Positions 5,623-7,161 of a stretch of 7,161 bases of DNA are shown here, piece after piece (position 1 is the first letter of the stretch; the number at the start of each line of letters is the position of its first letter). This DNA comes from an uncultured Slackia sp. Its GTDB lineage: Bacteria > Actinomycetota > Coriobacteriia > Coriobacteriales > Eggerthellaceae. The stretch is from positions 1-7,161 of the forward strand of contig USEZ01000102.1 in the NCBI GenBank assembly GCA_900553775.1, in the 5' to 3' direction. The notes below the pieces were generated by a model, which was not told where the DNA came from, did not search any database, and saw only the letters and a list, made by a program, of their open reading frames with translations. The translations under genes were made by a program, and so were the position numbers.

Positions 5623-6531
5623 CACGGGAATCAGGGCCAGCAGGACCGCGAACTTGTTGCGGAACGAGAGGGTGATGAACACCACGATGACGAGGATGGC
5701 GATGTTCAGCGTCAGCATCATGTCGTGCTTGATCTGCCGCGCGTTGTATGCCGCCACGGCCGGGGCGCCGAAGTAGTCGGCCGAGATGCCCCGGGCGGCG
5801 TACTCGGCGTTCAGGCCGGCCAGCACCGCTTCGATCCGCTCCACCAGCCGGTCGCCGATGCCCGTGTCGCTGCTCTCGTACCGGGGCGAGATGAAGACCA
5901 TCAGCGTCGTCATGTCCTTCGAGAAGAGGTAGTCGTCGCAGAGCGTGTAGTTGCCTCCGATGTTCAGCTCCTGCAGCTTGCCCAGCGCGCCGAACGACAG
6001 CCCCAGCGGATCGTCGTAGATATATTCGTCGATAAATCCCCCGACGGGCGACAGCAGGCGGCGGTAGTTGCCCTCCATCGCCTGCGCGATGCCCCGCGGG
6101 GTGACGAGCGTGTCCATGCGGGCGTAATCCGCTTCCGAAAGCAGCAGCGGCAGGTTGCCCTGCAGGAACGACCGCATGCCGTCCGCCAGTTCGCTGCCGA
6201 AGGTCGCTTCGACTTCGGCATAACGCCTGAAAAGCGTGTCGGCGTTGAGCCGCGCCGCCAGCGAATCGGCGCAGGCCATCATCTCGTCGGTCTTGTCGGC
6301 CGCATCCTCGCCGGCATTTATCATCACGGCGATCTTGTCCTTGATCTTCAGGTTCGAGAACGCCGCGGCCGCCTTCCGCTCCCCGTCGGGGAAGAATCCG
6401 GTGATGTTCTCGCTGAACCGCAGCCGCAGTGCGGCTGAGGCCATCGCCACGACCAGCACTCCCAGCAGCGCATAGAGCAGCGTGCGGCGGGATTCGAAGA
6501 AGTCGTACAGGGCGATGAAGAACTTATTCAT
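4756..6531 (-). CDS. Chimeric open frame: MMPL exporter N-terminus joined to CydB C-terminus
   Basis: This 591-codon frame is open from ATG (6529-6531) to TAG (4756-4758), but its two parts belong to unrelated families. Residues 1 to about 310 are the start of an MMPL/RND-type exporter; residues about 304 to 591 are cytochrome bd oxidase subunit II from its third helix to the end. The parts meet at AGGALFA (304-310), which fits both families, so the frame is kept. The exporter lacks its remaining helices and second half, and CydB lacks about 66 N-terminal residues. No gene of this fusion type is known to me, no cydA lies upstream, and the neighbour upstream belongs with the exporter. I read it as an assembly chimera and not as a real protein; the two halves are described separately. 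Confidence 0.8.
   Translation of the reverse strand: MNKFFIALYDFFESRRTLLYALLGVLVVAMASAALRLRFSENITGFFPDGERKAAAAFSNLKIKDKIAVMINAGEDAADKTDEMMACADSLAARLNADTLFRRYAEVEATFGSELADGMRSFLQGNLPLLLSEADYARMDTLVTPRGIAQAMEGNYRRLLSPVGGFIDEYIYDDPLGLSFGALGKLQELNIGGNYTLCDDYLFSKDMTTLMVFISPRYESSDTGIGDRLVERIEAVLAGLNAEYAARGISADYFGAPAVAAYNARQIKHDMMLTLNIAILVIVVFITLSFRNKFAVLLALIPVAGGALFAAFAPAYATTFSGFYLAIILVLMGLIVRAVSVEFAGHDKEWSKIWNALFFVGSLLPALLLGVAAGNVFAGIPMNANGDYVGVPLLGLVTPFTLLTGLLGLSLFICQGASWLSLKAPLGSDLRARAKKARGIALTGAGVLFLVTAGYALFVLKPEMAHETSILRMVFFALVVIALIVAIVKSRGDSADLATFIASSAACAMLVALWASLMFPNLVVAGAGDPLNLFATAASGESITIATAASSDLALGWMLGITCVGLPLVLAYHFMIYRTFRGRVKVEDLHY
5602..5622. other. Junction between CydB-like and exporter-like sequence
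   Basis: These 21 bases encode AGGALFA (residues 304-310), which continues naturally into both the exporter on its N-terminal side and CydB on its C-terminal side. CydB proteins have a near-identical AGGALFA/AGGAMFA at this place, and an exporter helix 3 can carry the same peptide. A word of this length shared by two genomes is enough to mislead a short-k assembly graph. The exact crossover inside or beside this segment cannot be fixed without both parental sequences. Confidence 0.7.
5602..6531 (-). pseudogene. MMPL/RND-family exporter, 3'-truncated by the join
   Basis: The first ~310 residues look like a Bacteroidota MMPL-type exporter (COG4258-like). Helix 1 (about 17-37) follows a short cytoplasmic FFESRR segment. 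Next comes the typical RLRFSENITGFFPDG (36-50) and a large periplasmic loop (about 40-265). Then come helix 2 (about 272-289), the cytoplasmic SFRNK turn and the beginning of helix 3. Family members are usually about 750 or more residues with two such repeats, so more than half is missing. The ATG overlaps the stop of the upstream GT2-DUF2062 gene by 8 bases and no Shine-Dalgarno precedes it, both common in Bacteroidota operons. From memory, this pair occurs in aryl polyene/flexirubin-type clusters, where the exporter is thought to move the lipid product to the outer membrane. That role is inference here. Confidence 0.75.
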
Positions 6532-7161
6532 GGCGGGGCGTGCGTTTACAGAAGACGAGCAGGGCGTAGCTGACCGCCGCGGCCGCGACCGCGCATACGG
6601 CGGCCATGACGAAACTGCCCACGACGTACTGGAACATGTCGGCGGCGGCCCTTTCGAGCGTGATGTCCGACAGCGACAGCGGCATTGCGCGCCGCAGTAC
6701 CTGCGCGCCGGTCCAGTAGCTGCCGTAGAGGATGAAGGGGATCATCGGCGGGATGCTGATGTTCGAGCTGAGTATCGCCACGGCCTTGTTGAGCCGTGTG
6801 AAGTGGGCCGTAACCCCCGCCGCGATCATTTGGTAGCCCCACAGCGGGGCGATGCCGAAGAAGACGCCCAGCCCGATCGAGGCGGCCAGCCGCGGGTTCG
6901 AGTCCTTCGACCGGGTGATGTTGTCGGCCACGAAGCGCCGGATGTTTTCCCGGGTGAGCGACCGCAGGAACCGCCAGGGATAATAGAACAGCAGCGCTCC
7001 GAGCACGAGCAACGTGTTGAGGATGCTAATGCGCGTGAAATCCTTGCCCGGCCGGAAGTGCGTTACGCGTTCGTCCTTTTCGGGGTAGAAGACGTTGACG
7101 GGGATGTTGCGCACGGCGATTCCCCGCCATGCGGCCCGCACCAGCACCTCGACTTCGAATT
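6524..7161 (-). CDS. Glycosyltransferase family 2 C-terminus fused to DUF2062 membrane domain (partial)
   Basis: The frame runs off the window's right edge, so only the last ~211 residues are visible; the GTG at 7145-7147 is an internal codon, since the frame is open upstream with FEVE. The visible start, FEVEVLVRAAWRGIAVRNIPV, followed by VFYPEKDERVTHFRPGKDFTRIS, is typical of the end of a family 2 glycosyltransferase. A hydrophobic stretch follows (roughly SILNTLLVLGALLFYYPW). Then comes a DUF2062 domain: NPRLAASIGLGVFFGIAPLWGYQ, LNKAVAILSSNISIPPMIPFILYGSYW and a final hydrophobic helix (SFVMAAVCAVAAAAVSYALL) near the C-terminus. It probably transfers a sugar to a lipid-linked acceptor at the inner membrane. 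Its stop overlaps the exporter start by 8 bases, implying coupled translation. The style is Bacteroidota (Alistipes-like), unlike the left-hand genes. Confidence 0.82.
   Translation of the reverse strand, partial: FEVEVLVRAAWRGIAVRNIPVNVFYPEKDERVTHFRPGKDFTRISILNTLLVLGALLFYYPWRFLRSLTRENIRRFVADNITRSKDSNPRLAASIGLGVFFGIAPLWGYQMIAAGVTAHFTRLNKAVAILSSNISIPPMIPFILYGSYWTGAQVLRRAMPLSLSDITLERAAADMFQYVVGSFVMAAVCAVAAAAVSYALLVFCKRTPRHE

Noticed and set aside
4294..6438. 714-codon plus-strand open frame, including a CEHCGG that resembles a zinc motif near 4384-4401
   Set aside because: Most of it is antisense to CydB and the exporter. The product is Arg/His/Gln-rich without a recognisable fold, and the single CxxC has no partner cysteine pair or ribosome site.
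4756..6531. A genuine exporter-oxidase fusion protein
   Set aside because: Both domains are incomplete, CydB lacks its essential N-terminal helices, cydA is missing, the joint sits in a shared peptide, and the two flanks point to different phyla. Kept as a finding to be tested by reads, not as a system.
7145..7147. GTG at 7145-7147 as the start of the GT2-DUF2062 gene
   Set aside because: The frame stays open to the window edge with residues that continue the glycosyltransferase pattern (FEVEVLVRAAWRG), so the real start lies outside.

Overview
The window looks like two different gut bacteria joined in one sequence. Positions 1 to about 5610 read as a high-GC Eggerthellaceae-type (Coriobacteriia) genome: the three intact genes have strong Shine-Dalgarno sequences, the ATP-grasp ligase and AlbA_2/GHKL regulator-like protein resemble those of that group, and genes end in GC-rich hairpins. 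Positions from about 5600 to 7161 read as a Bacteroidota (Alistipes/Rikenellaceae-like) fragment: a GT2-DUF2062 protein overlapping an MMPL/RND-type exporter that has no Shine-Dalgarno. Taxonomy is judged from remembered protein similarity, not from a search.

All genes lie on the minus strand, so transcription runs from high to low coordinates. From right to left: a glycosyltransferase/DUF2062 protein cut by the window edge (6524-7161); a 591-codon open frame (4756-6531) whose first ~310 codons are an MMPL exporter and whose last ~288 are cytochrome bd oxidase subunit II (CydB); a clear cydB terminator (4645-4679); a gene-free stretch (4300-4644); a palindromic operator-like site (4278-4299); an AlbA_2/GHKL/winged-helix protein (2443-4236); an AT-rich island full of related short repeats (2221-2442); a YqeY/GatB-tail protein (1529-1972); and a D-aspartate-ligase-like ATP-grasp enzyme (120-1370) with its terminator (44-75).

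The most important observation is the chimeric exporter-CydB frame. The two families share the peptide AGGALFA at the joint (5602-5622). Both halves are truncated at exactly that point, and cydA is absent. A false join in a metagenome assembly through a ~20-base shared word explains this best; a real fusion is much less likely. The 591-residue product should not be treated as a protein.

The most interesting candidate biology is around the AlbA_2 gene. The same site, ATCACT-N8-AGTGAT, occurs just before its start and just after its stop, and more related half-sites fill the AT-rich island downstream. This suggests an autoregulated gene, possibly a DNA-binding switch or the boundaries of a small cassette. 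The three complete left-hand genes appear to be separate transcription units, with candidate -10 boxes ahead of the ligase and yqeY genes. No RNA genes, CRISPR arrays or insertion sequences were seen.
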